Assembly (NCBI GenBank): GCA_026120185.1
Contig: JANUWF010001190.1
Coordinates: forward strand, 1,922,001-1,986,000
Direction of reading: 5' to 3'
DNA length: 64,000 nucleotides
From: Voacanga thouarsii
Lineage: Eukaryota > Streptophyta > Magnoliopsida > Gentianales > Apocynaceae
Shown here: piece after piece, positions 49,793-61,927 of the stretch
How positions within the stretch are numbered: the stretch's first letter is position 1
How the letters are laid out: each line of letters opens with the position of its first letter
Translations under genes and position numbers: made by a program
The notes under the pieces: generated by a model
Told to the model about the DNA's origin: nothing
What the model saw: only the letters and a program-made list of their open reading frames with translations
Database searches by the model: none

Positions 49793-50957
49793 TTATTTAT
49801 TAAATTAAAATTATCGAGTTTTATACTTTTGGAATGTATGTTCATTATTTTTCTTTTTTTTTTATATGATATGTAGGATTTAAAAAAAAAAAAAAGAAAG
49901 AGCGTGATTAATTGGTTGTCACTATTATTATTCTCTCACTTGCTCGAGATTTGAATGAAATAAACAAATTTTCTAAATATTTTTCAATGAATTACTGATT
50001 ATTTAATTGTTGGCGGGTCTCTCTTTGAATGTGTTGTCGGAAAAAAAAAAAAAAAAAGACTCAATGATTATTTGTTTGCCGGAACCATAAGTCTTAGAAC
50101 AGGCTACAATCTTGCCTACGAATTCTGACCCACTCCATAAATATTAGAAAATTTTTTATTTAATTCTGACCCACTCCATAAATATAAAAATAATAGAAAT
50201 AGTTTGAGTAGGTAAAGGGATAGTTGAAGCGACGGCTGGCTAGTTTACTATTTATGGGTTTTATAAAAAAAAATGAAGGGTTTTTTCTATTATGTGTCTT
50301 TGAGACACATATTAATTTGAATAAATTATATATTATGTATAATCTAGGTAAAATTTAATTTAAAAAGAAATAAATATTATGCCTTTTAATTAAATTTTAT
50401 TTAAGATAATTGTATATATTAATAAATTAATCATTTATTTATTATTATTATTATTGTTGGTGGTGGTGGATGAAATTAACATGACGATAAAATATTTACA
50501 ATAATATTAACCATTCTAATTATATTTGTTTTAATTTGAATTGATTTATTAATTTATTCAATTCACTTGAATAAATTTTAATTAGAAGATATAGTAATAA
50601 TTCTATCTAAATTATTAGAAAGTATAATATTTTTTATCTGAATTAGATTTTATAAAAAGTACGTAAAATATGATACATGAAATATAAAAAGTACATATAT
50701 ATGATATGTGGAATAAATATATCAATTTATTTAAATATAGAGACTATATATATATATATATATATATGATACTATCTTAAATACACGATAAAAAAAATTA
50801 AAAATGAATAACTCAATTGTCACATTATTACTATAATTAAAAGTAAAAATATTTATCTTTTTGAGAAATTCTCAAATATTAAAAATAAATTTAAAAAGCA
50901 ACTAATTTTGACTATGGAAAAAGTCCAAACAATCATATCATACATTTATAGACATGC
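49793..50957. other. AT-rich intergenic DNA
   Basis: No gene is supported. It contains short A/T and TATA runs and a duplicated phrase gacccactccataaatat at about 50128 and 50168. Confidence 0.4.
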
Positions 50958-51182
50958 CCTAAGAGCCTTTAGGGTATAACTTAGTGGGAAAGTGACAGTT
51001 ATTGTAATAACAGCTATGCCTCCACCTGCACGGTGGAGGTTCGAACTTGTGTAGTGATAGTTAAAAGTAACTATAGTATGACTTCTTATTAAGTCATATC
51101 TTGCGATTTACTTACTCTATAATCCTAGGAGAAGTGGAGTGGGATGGGGTGGTGGGAACTCTCAGGGTGGAGGAACCATCCT
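50958..51182 (+). mobile_element. tRNA-derived SINE with target duplication
   Basis: This is a 225-base unit flanked by a 13-base direct repeat with one mismatch (tttatagacatgc at 50945-50957, tttataggcatgc at 51183-51195). Near the 5' end ataacttagtgggaaagtga resembles a polymerase III A box. GGTTCGAACTT about 60 bases later is a B box. The 3' end has no long poly-A. This matches the anatomy of plant SINEs. Confidence 0.7.
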
Positions 51183-51870
51183 TTTATAGGCATGCTGTCA
51201 CATTCCTTTGCACTCCTATTTAGTTTTGATGGGACAAGATTGTTGAAAACATTAATTTATAGTTATCCTACTAGATTGTATTTGTAAGAGATATTTTGCT
51301 GTATAAACAATTATAACATTTTTGTGCTTTATTAATTATATAATCTTCACTAATAATGTGACCTAGTTTGTAATTATGAAAATCAATTATTATCATTGAT
51401 ACGATATAATTCAATTTATATATCTATCATTTTGAAAAGCAATGACAATGACAGAACTAAAGGGGTATGGTGGCATTCGCCCCAACGTTTTTTTAAATTA
51501 TATATGTGTTTTAAAAAATTAAAAAATTTTATCTTTATTTTTTTGTTAAAAAATTATAAAAAATTATCCTCTAATATGTATATTTTACTCACCTAATTCG
51601 AAATTCATGATTTCTCATGTTGTATTTTGTGGTTTATGTAAATTAGGCATAAGATAGACATCTCCTTATAATATATAGTGATTAGAAGTGTTTAGTACTA
51701 CCTTACAACTAAAAGGAAAGGTTGACACTCGTAAGTAGTGTAACGATACCACATTGATTTCTATTACAAGCCATATGTCCGTACGTAAGTTCTTCACCTT
51801 AAAGACCTCGAACTTAATCATTTACAAAAGGTTGGTTTGGACCAGGGAAAAGAAAAATCACTCTTAATTA

Positions 51871-53514
51871 CTATGTCTTGCCCTCCAATTCTACTTCTTT
51901 ATTATCACGGCCAGTGGCCGCTTGCCGTCTGGTGAAGATAGCTTCCATGTCTTCCAAGGACCTCCCTTTGGTTTCGGGGCAGAAGAAGTAAAAGAAGAAC
52001 CAAGCCACCACTGATATAGCGGCAAACAAATAGAAGGCTCCTCCAATGGTGATTGCGCTCGCAAGTGATAAGAAACTCATAGAGACGGTGGCGTTCATCA
52101 GCCTGTTTACTGCCACCCCAATGGAAGCCCCTTGAGCTCTCAGCTTTAGAGGGAAGATCTCAGAGCTATACACCCATGTCACAGGCCCGAGCCCCAGGTT
52201 GAACGACAGCACATAACCGTAAGTAAAAACAAGACTTAAAACCAGAGCAGAAAGAACCTTTCCGCTGGAGTGCTGCACCACGGTCAAACAAGTAGCTAAT
52301 CCAGTTAATGCAAGAATCATGCCGGCAACGCTGCATAGCAAGAGCTTTCTCCTCCCAACTCTGTCGATTAACAAGGTTGAGGTTGTTATACAAACGAATT
52401 TTGTTAGCCCTATACCAACGTTGGCAAGTAAAAGCTTGTTCTTGGCTACCACTCCAGCTTTCTTGAAGATTCTTGGACCATACAACATAACAGCTTCGAT
52501 TCCGGTTGCGTGCTCAAAGAAATGGACTCCAACGCCGGCGAACAAAATCCAACGCACTGTAGGGGTTGGCCTTAGCAATAGTTCTTTCCATACTCCTTGC
52601 CCCTGCGTCTTCCTTGTGCTTGGTAGCTTGACAACGTCGTCGTTGCAGTTTTCATCGATCCCGGCTGCCATTTTTATGTCACTCAATCGAGTCTGAGCTT
52701 CTTCGGCATCATTCGATACCTTTTTCAGGATTTTCTTGGCGTCTCCTATGCGGCCTTGCATTATTAGCCATCTAGGAGATTCGGGCATTTTGAGGACTCC
52801 AATTGCCAGGGCAAGAGAAGGAATTGCTGCAACGCCAAGCATCATTCTCCAGTTGAGTCTTAACGGCAATTTGGCAAAGAAATAGTTTGAGAGATAACCG
52901 AGTAATATCCCGATGCTGATGCCAATTTCTGGCAGGGAGGTCAGAAAGCCACGAGTGGATGGCGATGAAATCTCGGCAGAGTAAACTGGTGCTATCATAA
53001 GTGCAAAGCCTACACCGACACCAGCAACGCACCTCCCGGTCAGAAGAACTGCGTAATTCGGGCTATAACCCATCACAACAGAGCCAAGCAAGAATATAAT
53101 GGATGCTACTACAATCGTGTATCGCCGCCCGATGATGTCCGATGTCCTTCCGGCACAGAGGGAACCCACCAAAGCACACATGTTTAGGATCCCCGCAGCG
53201 ACTTCCAGCTGTGATTCCTTGATGTCGAATTCTTCTTTGATGAAGATCATTGCTCCACTCATTACACCGGTGTCTGCAAACCATAAACGTGCAGTCAGTG
53301 TCTAAATCCACTAGACAAATTTCTCAGGAGAATCTGTACACAATTCTCACGGAAGAAAACATAAGCAATAAACAAACAGAAAACAAAAAACGAAAGAGTG
53401 AAAGAACTCACCATAGCCAAATATGATTGATACCATAGAAGCAACCACGGAACATGAAAGGGCATATTTGTTAATCCTGGTAGGGTTTTCTGTATCCCCT
53501 TTCTCCATCGTCAT
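51871..53514 (-). CDS. Polyol/monosaccharide transporter (PLT family, MFS)
   Basis: Two exons, 53412-53514 and 51871-53273, join at the codon for GY|DTGVMSGA to give 501 residues. The start ATG at 53514 reads MTMEKGDTENPT; an ATG two codons later is an alternative. About 12 membrane helices are expected. Sugar-porter signatures are present: GRTSDIIGRR between helices 2 and 3, PESPRWLIMQGR after helix 6, DRVGRRKLLL in the second half, and PETKGRSLEDME after helix 12. DTGVMSGAMIFIKEEF in helix 1 is typical of plant PLT polyol-proton symporters at the plasma membrane. The substrate (sorbitol, mannitol, inositol or hexoses) cannot be read from sequence. Intact; one intron in this position is usual for the family. 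Confidence 0.94.
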
Positions 53515-54351
53515 CAACACTGCAAAACTACACTTAATTATCTCCTGCACTGCTCTCCCTTTTGCGTGGCTCTTCCTTTCGCGGGTAAGGGGAGCTGGAG
53601 ATTCTGGCCTTTAAATCAAGGATCGTGGTGCCCACGGACTCCTCTCCCTTTCTTAAGGAAACTAGGCCACGTTCGTTAATGAAAGGATAATCACATGCCA
53701 AAATATTGCCAAGCAAATCTCAAACTGGCACACCCACCCACTCCTATGGAAACAATTTAAATGCAGTTTTTCATGGATAAGAAACCCACGCAAGAGACAC
53801 ATAACAACTTCTACACAGAATCAAGAACGAAAAGTAGAGGAAAAACCCATTATGTTTTTTACTTCCGTAGCAGCCCACTACATTCATGAGTATCTTCCTT
53901 TGACTTGCTTGGGTTTTAATGGCAATTATATAGAGAGATTTGGCCAGAATTATCTTATTATCCGATTAGGAGATCTCGGTTAAAAACAATTAATGCAGAC
54001 TAGGACTAGGAATAGGATTGAAATAAGAAGGGCCTGTGGATAAAGATAATATTAATGTGTCTAATCCTTAAGGCTGGGAATGGGATCGGCTAATTAGGAA
54101 TAACGGGATCAGGTTTTACTGGCTGACCGCATTCTTAGTAAAAAATAGAGCCAAGGCAAAGCCTTCCGATTTGGGAGTTCTGAAGCCAGCGAATACGACT
54201 GCTTTTAACGCATATTATTGTTGACTTTTGACTTCAATACATCCAGCTGCCACCTGTAAACAGTACTGTACATGCGTCTACGTCATGCCTGAGACTACCC
54301 ACCGGAGGGACACCCTGAAAATTAATTATTAACAAGTGGACATGAGAGTTA
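53515..54351. other. Promoter region of the polyol transporter gene
   Basis: Upstream of the minus-strand transporter start. It contains a balanced-composition leader (53515-53760) and then AT-rich DNA. No other gene is supported. Confidence 0.4.
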
Positions 54352-54631
54352 CCCCTCCTTTCGTCTTATAATATAAATAGTTTGACTTAATTTTACATAT
54401 ATTAAAATTTTTAATAATAAAATGACTTTATATTTTTTATTCTTAAAATACCTCTATTTAAATATCTTGGAAACAAAAGAAGAGAAGGGAGAGGAAAAGA
54501 GGGAAATAAAATAATAAATAATGATAAAAATGTAAAAATAACTTAAAAACGTTCTTGAAAAATCCCCAACGACTTATAATTTAGGATAGTAAAAATAGTC
54601 TTTAATGACTTATATTATAGGATGGAGGGAG
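54352..54631. mobile_element. Stowaway-like MITE
   Basis: The left end TA|CCCCTCCTTTCGTCTTATAA and the reverse-complemented right end TA|CTCCCTCCATCCTATAATAT form an inverted pair of about 25 bases. TA target dinucleotides sit at 54350-54351 and 54632-54633, with a 280-base AT-rich interior. This is the classic CTCCCTCCGTCC...TATAATATAAG terminal signature. Confidence 0.8.
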
Positions 54632-54633
54632 TA

Positions 54634-56349
54634 CTATATTAGTAAATTTTTTAATAAGGTATATATTTTAATAATTTTAATGTGTATTTTAATATATTAT
54701 CTATTACATTAATGTTATATTGAATATATACGTATAAATTAATTTAAATTAAAATAAATACTATCAGAATATTTAAGAATGTTGTGCTAATTATATCTTA
54801 ATTGATTTCATAATTTCATGATTAATTTGTCAATTTATCTAATTACCTTAATAAATCTTAATCATAATTACTCGATTTGAATTAGATTTTATGGAGATTA
54901 CATAACTATGATGCATGCATTAGTTGTCATATATTTCTCAACTTATCCAAATTAACTGTGTGTCTCATATAACCGTTAGAAAAAAAATTATATAAAATAA
55001 TACAAACTTTCCAAAATTGAACATGTAACGAATATTTATGATAACATGAATTGACATCCTATTTCAATATATTATGGATAAAAATAGACAATTATTCAAT
55101 TGAGATTAATTTGTTTGAATATATATATAAAATAAATTATTAAATATAAGGTCAAATGAGGCTTGCTGTAGGGTTAAAAGTTATACTTTTTTGAATTATG
55201 AGGTAGGCGCCATTAAATCTTTATTGGATAAAGTTCTGTTTGGTATATGTATTGATTTAATTATCGCGTTGATACCTCAATTTCAAATTGTCAATTACAA
55301 AGTTGATTCAATTGCTATATCCATCAATACATATACCAAAACAAGTGGTCAAATTTTGAATTAATTTTTATGAAAATATGCATAAATATAACAAATAAAA
55401 CTAATGCAATAGTCAATAAAATTTTTCTTTACTATGTAAACTGTTAGATTAATAATATAATAGTTAAAATGTCGAGTTAGTAAATTTTAAGCAGTAAAAA
55501 TGATTCAATAAAAAATCCTCCAAATGAAGTTGTTATAGATATTCCCTCAAGACAAAATTCTTATATGGTCACAAAAAATGCTATCAAGGCATCATTTTCA
55601 TCATCAAAATGGGCATTTATAGAATGAAATCATTTGAAAGGTAAGTCAATTAGTCTACTACCAAATGCCACAAGAAAAAAAAAAAGAAGCATATTCAAGT
55701 AAACTCAATGGCCAGTCTTGATGGGCATACTAGACAGCTAACAAAGTCTCTGAAACGTTTCACACACAAAATTCTCAATGAGTCGCAATCTAAGACTGTC
55801 ACTCCCCCAACGTTGAATGGCCAATTCCAAGTTGCAACGTTGTTGTCTGTCCTTCACCATCCCAATTTGGACATTACCCATATCCAACGGCAGGAAATCA
55901 AAACTAGGGTTATCCAAATTGTCCAAATGCTTCTTTCAATATGAAGTGTAGAAAACGTTAATTAATAGATTTATATTACTTTTCAAGTTGCTTGTGTTGA
56001 TTTATTTCTGTGGACAATTTTTTGAAGTATTAAAATGTTCATTGTTTGCCTTTTTTTCCCACTGAAAAGGAATCTGTATATTAATATAAAAATCAAATTG
56101 GTTCCCTATTAAAATCTTGATTTCGATTATAAAGTCTCCCCCTCATTTTCATATGGAATAATTAGGCTCCGGATGTTTTTAATACATTCTCTACAACACT
56201 CTATTAATTTAATAAATATCCAACTCATTCTTATCTACTATTGTATATTACTTAAAAACGCATAATAATCAGTAATAGTATTATATAAGAATGAGTTGAG
56301 TATCTGTTAAATTAATATATATGTATTGCATTTCTAGTGATGTGTTAGA
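54634..56349. other. AT-rich intergenic DNA
   Basis: No gene is supported. A 78-codon frame at 55708-55944 matches nothing I recognise. Confidence 0.4.
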
Positions 56350-57080
56350 ATGTGATACCCCAATTCCACATGAGATTGGAATAAGAAATATGAATAGTAT
56401 TGTTGACGTTAGTTTTGCCGAGTCGACGCAACTGTTACTTTGAGCCGTTACCGATTCGATAAGTTTTATCGAGCCAATAAAGTCAACATATTAAGCAGCC
56501 GTTAGTCATGGTCAACATCGACACCACAAAGCCGATAAAAAATAAAACGAATTCCTGATTTTTCAGCACAAGAATTTTGCACGACCGTTGGGAGCATTCT
56601 TTGGCCGGAAGAAACTCCATGATCTGTTAGTGGCTCGATTGCAGCAAGTATAAAATGGAAGCGCAGCCCAGAACCCAGACACGACCATCATCAATCAATA
56701 GTATCAAATTTCTATTACGTCGTCATTTACAGTTTTTTAGTCTAGGAGTTCAATTCCTTACAGTTTTCTTACTGTTTTATTATAGCTTTCCTTTACAACT
56801 TTGCTTCCAACTTTCTTTACAGCTTTCCGTTCTTCTTTCAAAATTCAAGACATTTTTGTACTTTCTTTGAAGTAAATGCTTGTTGTTCTGAAAGTTCTTC
56901 CGTTTTGCATTTTCTGCTGACTTTCTTGAACCCTTTCTATAGTAAGTTCAAGGAATCCAGTCCCTGATTAAAAAAAAAAAAGATCTGATACCGTTTTCTA
57001 TTTCACCATATCGAATCGTTTGTATTTATCGAAAGTGTAGTCGATACCTGGTTACATCGGCTCATTATTTTGACAACAAC
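56350..57080 (+). repeat. Putative 5' LTR of the Tat-type element
   Basis: It is delimited on the right by the primer-binding-site-like sequence and on the left by a TG-start near tgtgataccccaattccac. The matching 3' LTR is not in the window, so both limits are estimates. Confidence 0.55.
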
Positions 57081-57146
57081 ATAGATTGGCACGCTCGGTG
57101 GGACCCAATGTCAGTTTTCGCATACGATTGCGGTCAGGACGATTAA

Positions 57147-58533
57147 TGGAGAACAATTCACAGCAGCCGCCTGCACCAAGTCGTCTGAACGACTCCCAGT
57201 CCATGCTCTTTGGGGAGTTTTTGATCCTTCTGTTACTACTTCCAGTTATACTCAAGTTACTCTTCCGGAGCAAGGGTGTCAGTCATCATCCCCACCACAA
57301 GTGTCTCAGTCGACATCTATCTCTCTGATTGCCATCCGACATACTATGGAACAATATACTGGTGAGCTTTTGCAGGGTCTTATCGCGCAATTTGCTACTA
57401 TTTTTCGGACTCTGCTTCAGAATGAGCTCCAACAATTTGCACAGAGGCAAAATATGCAAACTTTCACTCAGCCACCGAGTTACCCTGCACAAGGGGCAAC
57501 TATGGCACCGGTGTACCCCATGTCATCGGCTGATAGCGCACCATCTCATGAATCAGTTCACCTTCTGTGCAAAGAAATGTCTTTCCCTGCTACAGGGGGA
57601 CATCAAGTTATTTCAGGAGTGCTGGTTCAGAACATTATGCCAGCAGAAGTGTTTCCAGGAAGAAATCCTGGTCCGATGACGAGATTACCTACAACTTATG
57701 AAGCAGCCCCAACCTTTGTTAAGGGAAACATGCCACCCTTCGGGGGACAGCCGAATTACTCTGCTCCTTATCCTTTTGTATATCTGGCAACGACAACGGC
57801 TTATCCAAGGCAAGGGGTCGGAAGTGCTGAGCCTTTCATGGGGTGAGGTTCCCGACCTGTCATGCAAAGTCCTTCACCACAGATTCAACAGCCATACCAG
57901 CCGGTTGATGTAATGACGGAAGCATTTCGTCGGCAGTCACGGGATCGGCTTGTATACCAAAAATCTTATCCCAATTGGGTGGATTCCATGGCAGTACTCC
58001 CTCGAGATTTTAAGCTATCAGAGTTTACTACGTTCTCTGGTGAAGATAATAAGTCCACCATAGAATACATCAGAAGGTTCACAATACAATGCAGTGAGTT
58101 GGAAAAGAATGAATGACATAAATTACAACTGTTTTCGTTGTCTTTAACAGGGGTAGCGTTCACACGGTATGCCAATCTAGCTCCTAACTCTGTATACTCA
58201 TGGGCTGATATGGAAAGAATTTTTCACCAACGATTTTTTAAACCTGCACCGGAAGTTTTCATTGCCGATCTTTTAGCAATAAAACATAAGGGATCAGAGG
58301 ATGTTGCGGATATTATTGAGTGTTTTCGGCAGACTAAGTCCAAGTGCACAACCCAGTTGCTAGAAACAGAATGTGCGAGAATTGTTATTAGCAGAATGCA
58401 TCTGCAACTCAAAGAACGATTCATTCTCCAAGATTTCTCGTATTTATCCCGTTTATTATCTTATGCTGTCATAATAGAAGAGATGATCGAGGAGAAAGAG
58501 AAGAGACGTTCCATTAAGTTCTCCCATGGCTAG
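57147..58533 (+). pseudogene. Ty3/gypsy gag (capsid) remnant
   Basis: It starts at an ATG (MENNSQQPPAPSRLNDSQS), shifts frame before 57300 and continues through Gln/Pro-rich sequence. Stops fall at 57844 and 58116, and the final block ends at 58533. The capsid part has PRDFKLSEFTTFSGEDNKST and EYIRRFTIQC, then SLTGVAFTRYANLAPNSVYS and WADMERIFHQRFF. This is the Retrotrans_gag pattern of Tat elements. Confidence 0.8.
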
Positions 58534-58536
58534 ACA

Positions 58537-59339
58537 ATGATATCAGTCATAGACGATACCAATGAGGACAATGAAGAGCAAGCTATAAAGGTAATGGCGA
58601 TAGAGTTGGTAAAGGGTTCCTCCTATACATGTCCACATTTGAAGCCCGGCAAAGGGAAGGAGGAAGTTGCCACGTCAGGACCATCTTACTCTTTTGATGT
58701 TTCAAAAGCTGAACAAATCTTTGACCAATTAGTGGCAGATAAACAAATCCGTCTGGCTTATGGACACAGGATCTCGGGCCAAGAAGATTTGAAAGGAAAA
58801 ATGTACTGAAAATGGCATAATTCTTTTTCTCATAGTACTAACAGTTGTGTTGTTTTCAGAAATACCATTCAGAAGGCTATCCAGGATGGAAGATTGAGGT
58901 TTACAGATAAAAAGGAAGAGACTTTGGTAGACACGGATCCGTTTCCGTTAGCTGATGCACACATGTTGCAAATAGAGGCAGGTAGGAATTATGAAGAACC
59001 TACAGAAAACAACAAGCTTGAGGGGATAGGGAAAGGATTCCAAAGATTGGATGAGAGGCCATTTCTGCCTGGTCGGTGTTCCCGACCATCAAAATCCCAA
59101 AAAAGACGAGAACAGCAGAAGCGAGCGCAACAAAGGCGGCTCCTTAATGCGTGGGTCGAAGAACAATTATCCCCTGATAATAGCCAAAATATGCTCAGCA
59201 TCCTGCCGTCAAGTTTTCGAGCTGCCTCTTGTCAAGAGTCTATGGAAGAAGATTTTCATACAAAAGAAAAAGCTGCAGTGGAATTGATTGATGTCAAGGC
59301 CCCACCAGAAGGTATGCTCTTTCCAATTCCGACAGCCTA
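58537..59339 (+). pseudogene. gag-protease linker region of the Tat element
   Basis: Two open blocks (58537-58809 and 58894-59339) are separated by a stop and frame change. Weak residues such as KAEQIFDQLVADKQIRLAYG and LPGRCSRPSKSQKRREQQKR are typical of the poorly conserved gag-pol linker in this clade. No enzymatic motif is present. Confidence 0.55.
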
Positions 59340-60129
59340 AAGTGTTAACAACCTCAGGCCCTTATATATCAAAGCACATATCAACGGCAAGGCTTTTGCT
59401 CAAATTTTTGTTGATGGTGGAGCTGTCTTGAACGTAATGCCTTTCTTTACCTTGAAACGATTGAGAAAAGATAGGACGGGTTTGTCCCCTACCGATGTGC
59501 AGATAGTTAACTTCACTAGAGAAGCAGCTGCGGCAGAAGGCGTTATCACCTTTGAAGTTGCAGTCGGGTCCAAAACTAGTAAAACGGTCTTTTTTATAAT
59601 TAATGCAAAGCCAGCTTATTCCGTTTTATTGGGTAGGGATTGGATTCAAGCAAATCGTTGCGTACCGTCCACTTTACATCAAATGATGCTGATCTGGGAT
59701 GGAGAACAGGTAGAGCAAATCCCAACCGATCCCAATCCATTTTCAGCAGAAATTCACATGAACGAAGCTCTATTTTATCACCCGACCTTTAATCCGAGCC
59801 AGTATGCCAAGCTAACTATGGCTTATAACCTGATCACTATTGAGGAGCCAAGGGAAAATGGTTTACGACCTGAGGATCCAGAGGTCCGACGAGCTCTTGG
59901 TTTTGTTGCTCAAGATCCGTCAACAGAAGTAGACATAGGAGAACCTGGGGAAAACAGAACAATCAAGGTTAGTCTACATTTGTCTATGGTGCAGAGAGAT
60001 AAGTTGACTTGTCTAATCCGCAGGTATAAGGATTGCTTTGCGTGGGACTATCATGAGATGCCAGGTTTGGACAGAAGTATTGTGGAGCATCGTCTACCGA
60101 TCAAAGAAGATTTTGAGCCTTATAAATAA
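59340..60129 (+). pseudogene. Retroviral-type aspartic protease of the Tat element
   Basis: The active-site motif FVDGGAVLNVMP has Gly where most have Ser/Thr after the catalytic Asp-Gly; DGGA is common in this clade. Then VNFTREAAAAEGVITFEVAV and the conserved YSVLLGRDWIQ block follow. A linker leads to the reverse transcriptase, and a stop at 60127 interrupts the polyprotein. Confidence 0.75.
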
Positions 60130-61282
60130 CCGGCAAGATGTTTTAATCCTGCATTGTTACCCAGGATTAAGGAAGAGATAGAAAGGTTACTTCGATGTGG
60201 ATTCATCCGTACGCGCCGATATGCAAATTGGATATCTAACATTGTGCCGGTCATCAAGAAGAATGGTCAACTACGTATCTGTATAGACTTCAGAAACATA
60301 AACTTGGCTACTCCGAAAGACGAGTATGCTATGCCGATGGCAGATATGTTGGTGGATTCCGCTGCAGGTAACCAGTTTTTAAGTTTTATGGATGGCTATT
60401 TAAGGTATAACCAAATATTCATAGCTGAGAAGGATACGCACAAAACAGCATTCCGTTGCCCAGGGTTTATCGGTTTGTTCGAGTGGTAGTTATGCCATTT
60501 GGTTTGAAGAACGTTGGGGCATGAACCTCATCTTTCATGATCTTATCGGCAGCACAATGGAAGTCTACATAGATGACTTGGTCGTAAAATCTTCCGATTT
60601 CTTACAACATTTGGCTGACTTGGAACAGGCATTTCTCCGAATGCACAAGCACCATTTGAAGATCAATCCCGCTAAGTGTGCATTTGGAGTTACTGCTGGG
60701 AATTTCCTTGGTTTTTTAGCACACCAGAGGGGGATTGAAATAGATCAAAACAAAGCCAAAGACATTCTACAAGCAAGACCTCCTCAAACGAAGAAGGAAC
60801 TTCATAGTTTCCTGGGGAAGATAAATTTCCTACGACGTTCTTTGGCAAATTCTGCAGGTAAACAGAAGACTTTTTCCTCTTTATTACGATTAAAGTTGTC
60901 TCAAGATTTTATTTGGCAGCCTGAGCATCAGGTAGCATTTGATCAGATAAAGATAGCTTTGTCACATCCACTGGTGTTAGCACCTCCCCACAACTGGTCT
61001 CCCATGAAGTTATACATTTCAGCTGCGCAAGAATCCATCGGCAGCTTATTAACTCAGGATGACCAACAAGGGATTGAAAGAGTAGTATACTATCTTAGTC
61101 GAAATCTATCAGACACAGAGACCAGGTACACCCCTATTGAAAAATTGTGCTTGTCTCTCCACTATGTGTGCACAAAGTTAGAACATTACTTGTTATTTAG
61201 GGAAGTACATGTCTTATGTAAGGTAGATTTAGTCAAATTCTTGCTGAATCGTCCTCTGTTAAATGGACGGCTTATGAAATAG
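60130..61282 (+). pseudogene. Reverse transcriptase and RNase H of the Tat element
   Basis: Reverse transcriptase blocks: RLLRCGFIRTRRYANWISNI, VIKKNGQLRICIDFRNINLA, FLSFMDGYLRYNQIFIAEKD, a break at 60487 around the MPFGLKN motif, then EVYIDDLVVKSSDFLQHLAD containing the YxDD catalytic pair. Thumb region: FGVTAGNFLGFLAHQRGIEI. RNase H follows with LYISAAQESIGSLLTQDDQQ and ERVVYYLSRNLSDTETRYTP. The catalytic Asp of RNase H appears replaced (ISAAQE instead of the common VSDxA). Confidence 0.85.
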
Positions 61283-61439
61283 GTAGTCAAATTACATGTT
61301 TTTTTCCTAACTTATATGCCGTTGAGGGCAGTCAAAGGATAAGCGATTGCGAATTTTTTAACCAAACACCCTTCTTTGGAAGTATCACAGGAAGTACCGC
61401 AAACAGAAAGAAGTACAACATAGACATACATTTCTTTAA

Positions 61440-61927
61440 AATCTTGGGTTTTGCGGTTTGACGGCTCAAGCACCCAACAAAAGGCCGGCATTGGTTTGGT
61501 TATCGAATCTCCAAATGGACATCAGGGTAAGGTCCACTTTGAGCTAAAAAAAGGAACAACCAATAATCAGGCGGACTATGATGCCCTTTTGTTAGGACTA
61601 CAGATTCTGAAGGCATTGGAGGTCCAAGTAGTCAAAATCTTAGGAGACTCTCTGGCGGTTGTCAGACAGGTATTAGGAGATTATAAATGTGCTAACCCGT
61701 TTCTGTCAGACAAGTTGCAGGAGGTAAAAATGTTATTTCAGCATTTTCAGGAGGTTGTTCTGATTCACATTCCCCGATCAAAAAATCAAGGCGCTAATGA
61801 TTTAGCTCAGATGGCCTCAGGTTTTAAGAAAGCCATAATGTGCCATAAGCATCATTACAAAAGGGGATCAACTATCATCAGGGGGGAAGTTAGGTATCCG
61901 TATCGGCCGATACGGAACAATCGCTAG
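61440..61927 (+). pseudogene. Additional archaeal-type RNase H of the Tat element
   Basis: It has LRFDGSSTQQKAGIGLVIES with the first catalytic Asp, then LKKGTTNNQADYDALLLGLQ where Glu is expected before the usual Tyr/Ala (here AD, so the second catalytic acid is changed). ILGDSLAVVRQVLGDY carries the third Asp, and IPRSKNQGANDLAQMASG follows, matching the aRNH of Tat elements. After it the integrase should begin, but the frame ends within 30 codons. Confidence 0.8.

Noticed and set aside
55708..55944. 78-codon plus-strand frame (MASLDGHTRQLTKSLKRF...)
   Set aside because: No recognisable family, AT-rich surroundings and no splice or promoter context; coding status is not supported.
60130..61927. 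Possible endogenous pararetrovirus (caulimovirid-like reverse transcriptase)
   Set aside because: The order protease, reverse transcriptase, RNase H, second archaeal-type RNase H, the tRNA-type primer site after an LTR and the Tat-like gag point to a Ty3/gypsy retrotransposon; no movement protein motif is present.
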